Assembly (NCBI RefSeq): GCF_002140975.2 | Contig: NZ_CP147247.1 | Span: forward strand, 4,329,001-4,393,000 | DNA length: 64,000 nt | Source: Enterococcus sp. 9E7_DIV0242 | GTDB lineage: Bacteria; Bacillota; Bacilli; Lactobacillales; Enterococcaceae | Reading direction: 5' to 3' | Shown: piece after piece, positions 1 to 10,098 of the stretch | Position numbering within the stretch: the first letter of the stretch is position 1 | Layout of the letters: each line of letters starts with the position of its first letter | The notes under the pieces: generated by a model | What the model was told of the DNA's origin: nothing | Seen by the model: only the letters and a program-made list of their open reading frames with translations | Database searches by the model: none | Program-made: the position numbers and the translations under genes

Positions 1-468
1 TCGGTAATGATTCCATTGATTTCACTATTTGGGAAAGCACAAATGCTGAACCAGGCCGGGATTATCTTTATGTATCTGGGCTTTGGGGCAAGCATGTCGA
101 TTTTCCTTTATCATGGGGCTTTGAAAAGTATTCCCAAGGCATTGGACGAAGCAGCAATTATCGATGGAGCGAATCGTTTTCAGGTATTTTGGAAGGTCAT
201 CTTCCCGATGCTGAAACCGACGACAGTAACTGTTGTTGTGTTGAACACAATGTGGATATGGAATGACTATTTACTTCCTTCATTAGTTATCAATTCACCA
301 TCTACGCAAACGATCCCATTGAAGATGTTCTTCTTCTTTGGTCAATATACAAAGCAATGGCATTTAGCGTTAGCCGGTTTGGTCATCGCAGTTCTGCCAG
401 TTATCATTTTCTACTTTGTTATGCAAAAACAAATTATTAAAGGAGTTGCCGATGGCGCGGTGAAATAG
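1..468 (+). CDS. Sugar ABC transporter permease, MalG-like (3' part)
   Basis: The gene is open from base 1, so its start lies left of the window. The visible 155 residues are the C-terminal part of a CUT1-family binding-protein-dependent permease. The EAA loop that docks on the ATPase is clear ([20 protein letters not shown]), with hydrophobic membrane segments before and after it and a short basic C-terminus. It would import a sugar or oligosaccharide together with a partner permease, a lipoprotein and an MsmX/MalK-type ATPase not seen here. A GH65 phosphorylase and two GH13 glucosidases follow on the same strand after 26 bp, so maltose, maltodextrin or isomaltooligosaccharides are the likely cargo. 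That substrate is inference from context. Confidence 0.9.
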   Translation, partial: SVMIPLISLFGKAQMLNQAGIIFMYLGFGASMSIFLYHGALKSIPKALDEAAIIDGANRFQVFWKVIFPMLKPTTVTVVVLNTMWIWNDYLLPSLVINSPSTQTIPLKMFFFFGQYTKQWHLALAGLVIAVLPVIIFYFVMQKQIIKGVADGAVK

Positions 469-494
469 GCTGCGGCAACAGTTGGAGGATTGAC

Positions 495-2792
495 ATGCAT
501 AAACGACTATTTAACATCGATCCCTGGAAGATTTCAACAGATCATCTGGATCGAGAAAACAAACGCTTGATGGAAAGCTTGACATCTATTGGCAATGGGT
601 ACATGGGAATGCGCGGCATGTTTGAGGAAACCTACAGTGGCGATTCTCATCAGGGGGTATATCTTGCAGGTGTCTGGTATCCGGATAAAACACGGGTTGG
701 TTGGTGGAAAAATGGCTACCCGGACTATTTTGGAAAAGTGATCAATGCAGTAAACTTCGTCGCTGTTGATATTTTCATTGATAATGTACCGCTCGATCTT
801 GCGCAGACAGAGGTAAATGACTTCCATGTGGAGCTAGATATGAGAAATGGACTTTTGACTAGAAGCTTTATTTACGAAGCGGAACAGACCGTCATTCGAT
901 TTACTTTTGAACGTTTTGTCAGTATCGTAGAAAAGGAGCTGGGGTTTGTTCGAGTAACCGCGGAGGTCTTGACAGGGACACCGGAGCTTCGTTTGATATC
1001 CAAAATGGATGGCAAGGTTCGTAATGAAGATAGTAATTATGAAGAAATGTTCTGGGAAGAGAATGCTCGTGAACACCAAGGGGAAACGAGCTATTTAACG
1101 ATGCAGACGATTCCTAATGATTTTGGTACGCCACGTTACACAGTGACTGCGATGATGAAAAACACTGTCCGTCAGGAAACGACAAGTGAGGTACTGAATG
1201 AACCGTTTGTCACTGGAGATGTGTTTACATGGAGTGGCAAACAGGGAGAAAGCGTGTGCTTGGAGAAAGCAGTCGCAGTTGTGACCAGCCGAGATATTCC
1301 GGAAGCTGAACAGGCAGCGACTGCGCAACAGCTTCTTCAAAACAGCAGTACAGAAAGCTTTGATCAGCATCTAGCGAAACAAACAGCCGCTTGGCAGGAA
1401 CGCTGGCAGAAAGCCGATGTTCAGATTCAAGGAGATGACGAAGCACAGCAAGGGATACGCTATAATTTGTTTCAGCTTTTCTCGACCTATTATGGAGAAG
1501 ACGAACGGCTGAATGTCGGACCAAAAGGCTTCACGGGTGAGAAATATGGCGGAGCAACCTATTGGGACACAGAGGCATATATCGTGCCAATGTACTTATC
1601 TGTTGCTGATCCCGAGGTGAGTCGGAAGCTGTTAGAGTATCGCTATAAGCAGTTAGATGGTGCAAAAATCAATGCGCAGCGTCAAGGGCTGAATGGGGCT
1701 CTTTATCCGATGGTGACCTTTACCGGTGTCGAGTGTCATAATGAATGGGAAATCACGTTTGAAGAAATTCACAGAAATGGTGCGATGATTCATGCAATTG
1801 CCGATTATACAACGTATACTGGAGATAAATCCTACTTGTTGACTGATGGCATCAAGGTTGTTGTTGAGGTTGCACGTTTTTGGGCCGATCGTGTCCACTA
1901 TTCGATTCGAAACCAGCAGTACATGATTCATGGTGTGACCGGTCCCAATGAATATGAAAACAATGTCAATAATAACTGGTACACAAACTATCTTGCGGTG
2001 TGGTGCTTAAATTATGCATTGACGAATTATGAAGAGGCGGATGCAAAATCGAAGGCTGAGCTGAATGTTACCACAGCTGAGAAGGATAAATGGCAGGACA
2101 TTATCACAAATATGTATTATCCCGAAGATGAGGAGCTGGGGATTTTTGTTCAGCATGATACCTTCCTTGATAAGGATCTGTCTCCGGCAGTAACATTGAG
2201 AAAAGAGGATCGACCGCTTAATCAAAATTGGTCATGGGATCGAATTTTACGCAGTTGCTATATCAAACAGGCGGATGTACTACAAGGGATCTACTTCTTT
2301 GGTGATCAGTTCACTCTGGAAGAGAAGAAACGAAATTTCGAGTTTTATGAGCCCTTGACTGTACATGAATCTTCACTATCACCATGTGTGCATGCTATTT
2401 TGGCAGCAGAGTTAGGTCAGGAAGAAAAAGCAGTAGAATTATATAAGCGGACAGCCCGTCTAGATTTAGATAACTATAACAATGATACGGATGACGGATT
2501 GCATATTACATCAATGAGCGGGAGCTGGCTGGCGATCGTTCAAGGCTTTGCCGGTATGAGGAACTATCAAGGGCAGTTGAGCTTCAATCCGTTTTTGCCT
2601 GAAATGTGGGAAGGGTATTCCTTTACGATTAATTATCGAGGACGCCTGGTTTCAGTCATGACGGATCAAAAGCAGGTAACGATTAAGCTTCTTGAAGGAG
2701 AGCCGTTGGAAGTACAGCTCTATGGAAAAGCGAGCTTGTTAACAGAAAAATTGACCGTTCCTTTGATATTGAAGGAGGAACAGGGCGTATAA
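495..2792 (+). CDS. GH65 glycoside phosphorylase, probably maltose phosphorylase
   Basis: This 765-residue protein has the full length of a GH65 inverting phosphorylase: N-terminal beta-sandwich (about 1-270), linker, (alpha/alpha)6 barrel with WDTEAY near 355, and a small C-terminal beta domain. The predicted general acid is Glu486 in [12 protein letters not shown]. Residues His415-Asn416-Glu417 match the loop reported for maltose phosphorylases, as against kojibiose, nigerose or trehalose phosphorylases; this subfamily call is from memory of the family. The reaction would be maltose plus phosphate to beta-glucose-1-phosphate plus glucose in the cytosol. A maltose-6'-phosphate phosphorylase is possible, but an ABC permease rather than a PTS lies upstream. 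The gene is 19 bp from the next GH13 gene and probably in one operon. Confidence 0.86.
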   Translation: MHKRLFNIDPWKISTDHLDRENKRLMESLTSIGNGYMGMRGMFEETYSGDSHQGVYLAGVWYPDKTRVGWWKNGYPDYFGKVINAVNFVAVDIFIDNVPLDLAQTEVNDFHVELDMRNGLLTRSFIYEAEQTVIRFTFERFVSIVEKELGFVRVTAEVLTGTPELRLISKMDGKVRNEDSNYEEMFWEENAREHQGETSYLTMQTIPNDFGTPRYTVTAMMKNTVRQETTSEVLNEPFVTGDVFTWSGKQGESVCLEKAVAVVTSRDIPEAEQAATAQQLLQNSSTESFDQHLAKQTAAWQERWQKADVQIQGDDEAQQGIRYNLFQLFSTYYGEDERLNVGPKGFTGEKYGGATYWDTEAYIVPMYLSVADPEVSRKLLEYRYKQLDGAKINAQRQGLNGALYPMVTFTGVECHNEWEITFEEIHRNGAMIHAIADYTTYTGDKSYLLTDGIKVVVEVARFWADRVHYSIRNQQYMIHGVTGPNEYENNVNNNWYTNYLAVWCLNYALTNYEEADAKSKAELNVTTAEKDKWQDIITNMYYPEDEELGIFVQHDTFLDKDLSPAVTLRKEDRPLNQNWSWDRILRSCYIKQADVLQGIYFFGDQFTLEEKKRNFEFYEPLTVHESSLSPCVHAILAAELGQEEKAVELYKRTARLDLDNYNNDTDDGLHITSMSGSWLAIVQGFAGMRNYQGQLSFNPFLPEMWEGYSFTINYRGRLVSVMTDQKQVTIKLLEGEPLEVQLYGKASLLTEKLTVPLILKEEQGV

Positions 2793-2810
2793 GTAAAAGA
2801 AGGAGAGCGT

Positions 2811-4469
2811 ATGGAAAAGACCTGGTGGAAAGAAGCTGTTGGGTACCAAATCTATCCCCGCAGCTTCAAGGATAGTAACGGAGATGGTGTGGGTGATCTG
2901 AATGGTATTAGAGAGAAGCTGCCGTATCTCAAAGCGGTGGGTATCGATTTTATTTGGATCAATCCGGTTTATGAGTCTCCGAATGTGGATAACGGCTATG
3001 ATATCAGTCACTATCAGGAAATTCTGGCAGAGTTTGGAACCATGGCGAATTTTGATCAGTTATTGGAAGATGCGCATCACATGGGAATCAAGGTCATCAT
3101 GGATTTGGTCATCAACCATACTTCGGATCGACATGAGTGGTTTAAGGAAGCGAAGAAGAGCAAAGACAGCCCGTTTCGTGACTATTATATCTGGCGAGAT
3201 GCGGAAGAAGGAAAGCCGCCTTCTGATTGGCAGGCAATTTTTGGTGGTTCGGTGTGGGAATACGATGAAGAGTCTAAGCAGTATTATTTCCATGCGTTTG
3301 CCAAAGAACAACCGGATTTGAATTGGGAAAATGAGCAGTTGAAAAAAGAAGTATTTGCGATGATCAGCTGGTGGTTAGACAAAGGGATCGATGGCTTTCG
3401 GATCGATGCAATTTCCCATATCAAGAAAGATGCGTTCCATTTGCCGACGGATTCAGAGAATGTCGCGGGAAGGTATCAAAATATCACAGGGATCGGGGAG
3501 TATCTGAAAGAGCTGAAGCAGGTATTTGATCGCTACGATATTATGACGGTTGGTGAAGCGAGTGGTGTGACTGCGGAAGAGGCTGAAGATTGGGCCGGTC
3601 ATGAGGGCTATTTCGATATGATTTTTGAATTTGAGCATATTGGTCTATGGAAAAAACAAAAAGAAGCTCAGTTTGATATCCGAGCCTTTAAGCAAGCTTT
3701 ATCTCGTTGGCAATATGCGTTGGATGGGAAAGGCTGGAACGCCCTTTACATGGAAAATCATGATGTCTGTCGGTCAGTATCTGTTTTCGGCAGTGAGGTA
3801 CCAGTGTATCGAGAACGATCTGCGAAAGCATTGGCGATGATGTATCTGTTTTTACAGGGAACCCCGTTTATCTATCAAGGGCAGGAAATTGGGATGACCA
3901 ATATGCACTTTTCTGATATTGATGAAATTAATGCCTTGGATTCGAAGCATATCTATCAGGAGCTCGTCGATCAGGGAATGGATAAAGCCGAAGCTTTGGC
4001 AATCGTCAGTCAAACAACGCGTGATAATGCGCGAACGCCCATGCAATGGGACGACTCAGTCTATGGAGGCTTCTCTGAGACAAAACCGTGGCTTGCTGTG
4101 AATCCGAATACCAAGGAAATCAATGTAGCGAGTCAATTGACCGATGCAACGTCCGTTTTAAGCTTCTACCAGCAGTTGATTCGGTTGCGTAAGGAAAGTC
4201 AGGCATTGATTTATGGCAGCTTTGAAGAGTTGATTTCTGACCATGAGCAGATTTATGCGTATCTTCGTACAGTGGTAGATGAAACATTTTTGATTCTTGT
4301 CAATCTATCTGGAAAAGCAGCCGAGTATCAATTGACGGGATCATTAGGATCAAAGGAAGCTGTCTGGGATTTGGTTGTGAGCAATATGGAAGAGCCAGAT
4401 GAGGTGTCGATAGAGACAGATACTTTAGCACCTTTTGAAGCAAGAGCCTATAGAACTACCGGAAAGTAA
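2811..4469 (+). CDS. GH13 alpha-glucosidase, probably alpha-1,4 type
   Basis: A 552-residue cytosolic (beta/alpha)8 hydrolase of the oligo-1,6-glucosidase/alpha-glucosidase branch of GH13; no signal peptide. The motifs are intact: DLVINHTSD (region I), GFRIDAISH with nucleophile Asp199 (II), TVGEASG with acid/base Glu249 (III) and MENHD with Asp318 (IV). The residue after the nucleophile is Ala200. In this subfamily Val there goes with alpha-1,6 cleavage and Ala or Thr with alpha-1,4, so this enzyme probably trims maltooligosaccharides while the next gene handles alpha-1,6 links. The start has a good AAGGAGAG site. Trehalose-6-phosphate hydrolase is a less likely alternative. Confidence 0.85.
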   Translation: MEKTWWKEAVGYQIYPRSFKDSNGDGVGDLNGIREKLPYLKAVGIDFIWINPVYESPNVDNGYDISHYQEILAEFGTMANFDQLLEDAHHMGIKVIMDLVINHTSDRHEWFKEAKKSKDSPFRDYYIWRDAEEGKPPSDWQAIFGGSVWEYDEESKQYYFHAFAKEQPDLNWENEQLKKEVFAMISWWLDKGIDGFRIDAISHIKKDAFHLPTDSENVAGRYQNITGIGEYLKELKQVFDRYDIMTVGEASGVTAEEAEDWAGHEGYFDMIFEFEHIGLWKKQKEAQFDIRAFKQALSRWQYALDGKGWNALYMENHDVCRSVSVFGSEVPVYRERSAKALAMMYLFLQGTPFIYQGQEIGMTNMHFSDIDEINALDSKHIYQELVDQGMDKAEALAIVSQTTRDNARTPMQWDDSVYGGFSETKPWLAVNPNTKEINVASQLTDATSVLSFYQQLIRLRKESQALIYGSFEELISDHEQIYAYLRTVVDETFLILVNLSGKAAEYQLTGSLGSKEAVWDLVVSNMEEPDEVSIETDTLAPFEARAYRTTGK

Positions 4470-4497
4470 AAATGCGAAACATGACAGAAAATCATAG

Positions 4498-6162
<1,665 letters not shown>

Positions 6163-6386
6163 TTGCTTCATCGTGTATAATGAAAGGAGAGGTGGAGTGG
6201 AGACGTTACTAGGTCACCTTTCCTTAAATCCTAACAAAAGTGGGACAAAAGCAGCGTCTTCAGCAACAAATCGAGAGTGTTGAGAATCACTATAGTGTTA
6301 AAAATGGATGATGAACAATACCTACTCGGGATTTGAAGCTTAGCACTTCTGTCACATTCTCATAAAACCATGAAGAGGTGATGGCA

Positions 6387-7349
6387 ATGGCAACTCTTTC
6401 TGATGTTGCGAAGCTGGCAAATGTATCGAAAATGACGGTGTCACGAGTAATCAACCATCCTGAAAAAGTGACAGATGAGCTGAAGGAGCTGGTTTATAAG
6501 GCTATGAAGGAATTGGACTATCATCCGAATATAGCGGCCAAAGCATTGGTTAAGAACCGCTCTCAAATTATCAAACTGTTCGTTTTAGAGGAAATTGATA
6601 CGACCGAGCCTTATTACATGAATTTATTGATGGGGATTGCGAGAGCAGTGGGCAAGGAGCACTATTCCTTACAGCTAGTCACTAAAGATGGATTTGATAC
6701 GGGGACTTGTGATGGCTATATCATCACAGGCTTTCGAGCGCATGATTTCCAATGGATCGACAGCTTGGAAAAGCCAGTTGTTTTATTTGGTGAAAATGAT
6801 CATGGGATTGATTTTGTCGATAGTGATAATCAGTACGGCACAGAAATGACAACTAATTATGCGATTGCTTGCGGCTATGACACAATCATCTATATTGGTA
6901 TTGATGTGGAGGAATCCTTTGAAAAATCTCGTGAGCTTGGATACGAGAAAATCATGAAGGCCAACGGCAAACAACCAAGAATTGAGCGGTTTAATAATCG
7001 TTCTACGTTAAGTCAGCTATTTATTGAAGCGTATTGGGAGGAGTTCTCAAAAAATACGTGTTTCATCTGCAGCTCGGATCGCTTGGCGATCGGCGTGGAG
7101 AGAGGAATCGCAAATTGTGGTGGAAAAATTCCTGATGAGTACGGCATTATCGGGTTCGATGGTGTATTTTTAGATCAAGTCAGTTCTCCAAAGCTGACGA
7201 CAGCAAAACAGCCTATCGTTAAAATGGGTGAGGTTTGTGGGGAGATGCTTGTCAAAAAAATCGAAGAAGATGGACAAAGTCAAGGGTATCGACGTTTTCT
7301 GCCTGAGCTGATCATAAGAAGCTCGACGAAACAGCATGAAAATAAATAG
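6387..7349 (+). CDS. LacI-family transcriptional regulator
   Basis: A 320-residue repressor of the LacI/GalR family. The N-terminal helix-turn-helix and hinge helix are typical (MATLSDVAKLANVSKMTVSR, then VTDELKELVYKAMKELDYHPN), followed by a periplasmic-binding-protein-like effector domain ending near RRFLPELIIRSS. In-frame starts exist at 6378 (GTG) and 6381; the ATG at 6387 has GAAGAGGTG at the right distance and matches the usual family start. It follows the glucosidase genes after about 220 bp of DNA in which I see no other gene, and most likely controls them in response to a maltose-type sugar. That target is inferred from position only. Confidence 0.88.
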   Translation: MATLSDVAKLANVSKMTVSRVINHPEKVTDELKELVYKAMKELDYHPNIAAKALVKNRSQIIKLFVLEEIDTTEPYYMNLLMGIARAVGKEHYSLQLVTKDGFDTGTCDGYIITGFRAHDFQWIDSLEKPVVLFGENDHGIDFVDSDNQYGTEMTTNYAIACGYDTIIYIGIDVEESFEKSRELGYEKIMKANGKQPRIERFNNRSTLSQLFIEAYWEEFSKNTCFICSSDRLAIGVERGIANCGGKIPDEYGIIGFDGVFLDQVSSPKLTTAKQPIVKMGEVCGEMLVKKIEEDGQSQGYRRFLPELIIRSSTKQHENK

Positions 7350-7408
7350 GCAAGAGTGAAGCACTACGTATTTCTCTGAATCAAAGCAATAGTTTAGAAA
7401 ATAAAGAT

Positions 7409-7438
7409 AAAGCGGCAAGCAAAATGGCCGCTTTTTTT
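7409..7438 (+). terminator. Intrinsic terminator after lacI-type gene
   Basis: Stem AGCGGC (7411-7416) pairs with GCCGCT (7426-7431) and runs into seven T residues; flanking A/T pairs extend the stem. It closes the sugar-utilisation region. From here to 7641 I see no convincing gene. Confidence 0.85.
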
Positions 7439-7641
7439 GTTGTGTCTTTGAAAAAGAGAGTCAAACCGTTGTCAGTAAACTTTTCCCGTAGCGAGGAATG
7501 AAAAGTAAAAAAAGCTTGAATATCATTTTTAATCGTTTTACCATCTATATGACACACACGATTTAAAGCAAACTGGATGACGATCAATGCTTTGAAAGGA
7601 GTATAGCTGGTGATTGAGATAGATAAGGCTGGAGGGAAATC

Positions 7642-8553
7642 ATGAACACATATAGACAAGAATACATCAAACGTATCAACTATCTACAGGATTACATAGA
7701 AAAATATATTGAAGATACTCATACCTCAGAGAAGCTGGCGGAGGTTTCAGGATTTTCAAAATACCACTTCCATCGGATTTTCAAAAGTATTACAGGGGAG
7801 TCTATCTTTGAATATGTGACTAGAACAAGACTAGAACAAATTGCCAGTCAGCTTGTTCATCGTCCGGATTTGTCAATTACGGATATTGCTTATCGATTTG
7901 GATTTAGTGATTCAGCAGTCTTTTCGAGATCCTTCAAACGTCATTATGGTATCAAGCCAAGTGAGTTTAGGCAAAAATACAGCAACAATTGCAAAGATTC
8001 TTCCTTCGATCCCTTCTATACTAAGAGAGTAGACAGTCAGATCAATGAAGTAACAGCGGAGGTGGAAATTATCGACATGGATTCGTTTCCTGTTCTCTAT
8101 GCAAGGAAAATCGGGGCGTACAAAGAGCTATATGATTATACAGATTCTTTTGCTAAGGCGATCAATGATTTATTTGCTTTCGGAATGAGTCGAAACCTAA
8201 TTGATGAGCAGGTCAAGGTGCTATTTGCCTATCATACGTATCCGGATTTTTCAGAGGTGGAAAAACAACGAACGAGTTTTTGTGTCTCGATCACTGAGCC
8301 TGTCCACATTGATAATGAAAGCGAGATTGGCTGTATGACTGTACCGGCCGGCAAGTATGCTGTGGGACACTTTGAGATTTTTCAGAAGGAGTATCCGGAT
8401 GCTTGGAATTACCTGTATGGGGAATGGCTGCCGCAGAGTGGTTATCTTCCGGGAAATTCTTTTCCATTCGAAGTATACCTGAATAAGCCAGAGGAACATC
8501 CTCAGAACAAGCATATTGTAGATATTTACATGCCGATCGACCCATTCTCGTGA
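7642..8553 (+). CDS. AraC-family regulator with GyrI-like effector domain
   Basis: A 303-residue protein. Residues 10-112 hold the two helix-turn-helix units of AraC/XylS proteins (LAEVSGFSKYHFHRIFKSIT, then ITDIAYRFGFSDSAVFSRSF and the closing YGIKPSEFR). Residues 135-300 look like a GyrI-like/SOUL-fold small-molecule domain (AEVEIIDMDSFPVLYARKIG, FEVYLNKPEEHP), as in Rob- and BmrR-type multidrug sensors. It would bind a hydrophobic compound and activate nearby genes. The adjacent serine hydrolase starts 33 bp downstream and may be cotranscribed or controlled by it. GGAGGG precedes the ATG. Confidence 0.88.
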   Translation: MNTYRQEYIKRINYLQDYIEKYIEDTHTSEKLAEVSGFSKYHFHRIFKSITGESIFEYVTRTRLEQIASQLVHRPDLSITDIAYRFGFSDSAVFSRSFKRHYGIKPSEFRQKYSNNCKDSSFDPFYTKRVDSQINEVTAEVEIIDMDSFPVLYARKIGAYKELYDYTDSFAKAINDLFAFGMSRNLIDEQVKVLFAYHTYPDFSEVEKQRTSFCVSITEPVHIDNESEIGCMTVPAGKYAVGHFEIFQKEYPDAWNYLYGEWLPQSGYLPGNSFPFEVYLNKPEEHPQNKHIVDIYMPIDPFS

Positions 8554-8586
8554 GATACGTTTTGACAGGAAAAGGGAGGAAACATC

Positions 8587-9558
8587 ATGGAACAAAACAA
8601 GCAGACGGAACTGGCACAAATTATCAATAAGGAGTACCCAAACACAGCAGGTTTGGTTATTGTGAAGGATGGAGAAACGTTTTACGAGGATTATTTCAAC
8701 GGCTGCACTGCAGAGAGCCGCATCCACATTTTCTCTGTGACCAAAAGTATTATTTCTCTTTTAATTGGGATCGCGATCGACCGCGGCGAGATTAAAAGCG
8801 TTGATCAAAAGGTCTTAGATTTTTTCCCGGACTATGAAATTTCTGAGGATGAAGAAACGATACAAAAGATTACAATCGGTCATTTGTTGACGATGACAGC
8901 CCCCTTCAAATATGAAGTCGAACCGTATGTGGAGTACTTTACAAGTGAAAACTGGGCGGAGTTTGCTTTACAGCTTTTAGGAGGAACAGGAACAATTGGC
9001 TCGTTTCAATACAGACCAATTGTTGGCCCAGATATTCTATCAGGGATATTGGTAAAAGCAACGGGCCGTACGGTTCTCGCTTACGCAACAGAACACCTAT
9101 TCTCTCCGTTAGGAATCACAGTGGCTTCCGACATTGTCTTTCATAGCCAAGAGGAACAATTTGCTTTTTACGAAGCACAAGATATCAGTGGCTGGGTAGC
9201 AGACCATGCAGGAACGAATGCAGCGGGTTGGGGTCTGACACTATCGCCGCTTGATATGGCTAAAATTGGTCAGCTATATCTAACTGCTGGCAACTGGCAA
9301 GGGAAACAGCTTGTGTCAGCAGACTGGATTGCTGACAGTACAAAAGAGCACAGTCGTTGGCAGGAGATGAATCTCGGATATGGTTATTTATGGTGGTTGA
9401 TCGATGAGGATTGTTACGCAGCGATGGGGGATGGCGGGAATATCATTTATATAAATGCCAAGAAAAATTTGGTTGTAGCCAGCACGGCGTTATTCGTTCA
9501 AGAGGCGAAGGATAGAATCGACTTCATTAAGGCGCATATCGAGCCGTTTGTTGACTAG
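8587..9558 (+). CDS. Serine hydrolase of the class C beta-lactamase fold
   Basis: A 323-residue member of the beta-lactamase/penicillin-binding-protein-like esterase family (DUF-type serine hydrolases). The SxxK nucleophile motif is SVTK at Ser50-Lys53 and is followed by ISLLIGIAIDRG, typical of the family. GWGLTLSPLDMAKIGQLYL and LGYGYLWWLID are conserved in this group, and GDGGNIIYI takes the place of the KTG-like strand. There is no signal peptide, so it is probably cytosolic and acts as an esterase or peptidase rather than an antibiotic-degrading enzyme. It is possibly an operon partner of the AraC-type regulator 33 bp upstream. The natural substrate is unknown. Confidence 0.8.
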   Translation: MEQNKQTELAQIINKEYPNTAGLVIVKDGETFYEDYFNGCTAESRIHIFSVTKSIISLLIGIAIDRGEIKSVDQKVLDFFPDYEISEDEETIQKITIGHLLTMTAPFKYEVEPYVEYFTSENWAEFALQLLGGTGTIGSFQYRPIVGPDILSGILVKATGRTVLAYATEHLFSPLGITVASDIVFHSQEEQFAFYEAQDISGWVADHAGTNAAGWGLTLSPLDMAKIGQLYLTAGNWQGKQLVSADWIADSTKEHSRWQEMNLGYGYLWWLIDEDCYAAMGDGGNIIYINAKKNLVVASTALFVQEAKDRIDFIKAHIEPFVD

Positions 9559-9592
9559 GGAGTACACAAGTCTGTTTAGCGTTCGATCAAAG

Positions 9593-9638
9593 AATAAGTG
9601 TCATCGCCTGTCCAATAGGCGATGATACTTATTTTTCT
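9593..9638 (+). terminator. Strong intrinsic terminator
   Basis: A 16-bp stem (9593-9608 with 9618-9633, one G-U pair) around a 9-nt loop, followed by T residues. The A-rich 5' flank lets it work for the other strand too. Confidence 0.9.
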
Positions 9639-9751
9639 GCATTCGTTGTTTTATGGCACTTAAGGCTGATAAGAAAATAGGTTCTTGGCTGGATATGTTT
9701 TTTTAAGGTGGATGCTATACTAGAAAAAAAGCGATCGGAGATGTTTTAAAA

Positions 9752-10051
9752 ATGAAAAAAATGGCTATTGTTATCTTTAATGTATTGGTTACTTCTTGGG
9801 CGTTATTCACGGTTTATGTGCTGATTGCCAGCGCGTGGTTCTCACTTACAATGTTTGCTATCTCACCACTGCTAGTGATTGGTGCTTCGATAGTAGGATT
9901 ACAACACTTCATGATTCTGAACTTTGGTTTATCTGTTCTTCTAGCAATGGCAGCGATCATTCTTTTACCTGCACTACTTAAAGGAACCAGAGCTGTTCAA
10001 CGCTTTGTTTCAGGATTCTTCGCACAAATGAGTCTGATTTGGCATTCATAA
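9752..10051 (+). CDS. Small membrane protein, unknown
   Basis: A 99-residue, very hydrophobic protein. It starts with a short basic stretch (MKKMA) and has about three predicted membrane spans: roughly 5-30, 33-55 and 60-78. The C-terminus is positively charged (KGTRAVQRF), which suggests a cytoplasmic tail. CGGAGATG lies upstream of the ATG. It is flanked by terminators on both sides, so it is probably monocistronic. I do not recognise the family and assign no function. Confidence 0.65.
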   Translation: MKKMAIVIFNVLVTSWALFTVYVLIASAWFSLTMFAISPLLVIGASIVGLQHFMILNFGLSVLLAMAAIILLPALLKGTRAVQRFVSGFFAQMSLIWHS

Positions 10052-10060
10052 TAGATGCAA

Positions 10061-10097
10061 AAATGAGCGATTGCTTTTGAAAGCAATCGCTCATTTT
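10061..10097. terminator. Bidirectional terminator between convergent genes
   Basis: Near-perfect 17-bp inverted repeat (10061-10077 with 10080-10096) containing GAGCGATTGC, with A and T tracts at its ends. It serves the 99-residue membrane protein gene on the plus strand and the UvrA-like gene on the minus strand. Confidence 0.92.
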
Positions 10098-10098
10098 T

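Noticed and set aside
6163..6386. Possible terminator repeat around GTGGGACAAAAGC near 6240
   Set aside because: It resembles one arm of the dispersed terminator repeat, but no complementary arm or T run follows.
7381..7659. 92-codon minus-strand frame between the LacI- and AraC-type genes
   Set aside because: No ribosome binding site; it runs through a strong terminator and overlaps the AraC-type start. I cannot link it to a known family.
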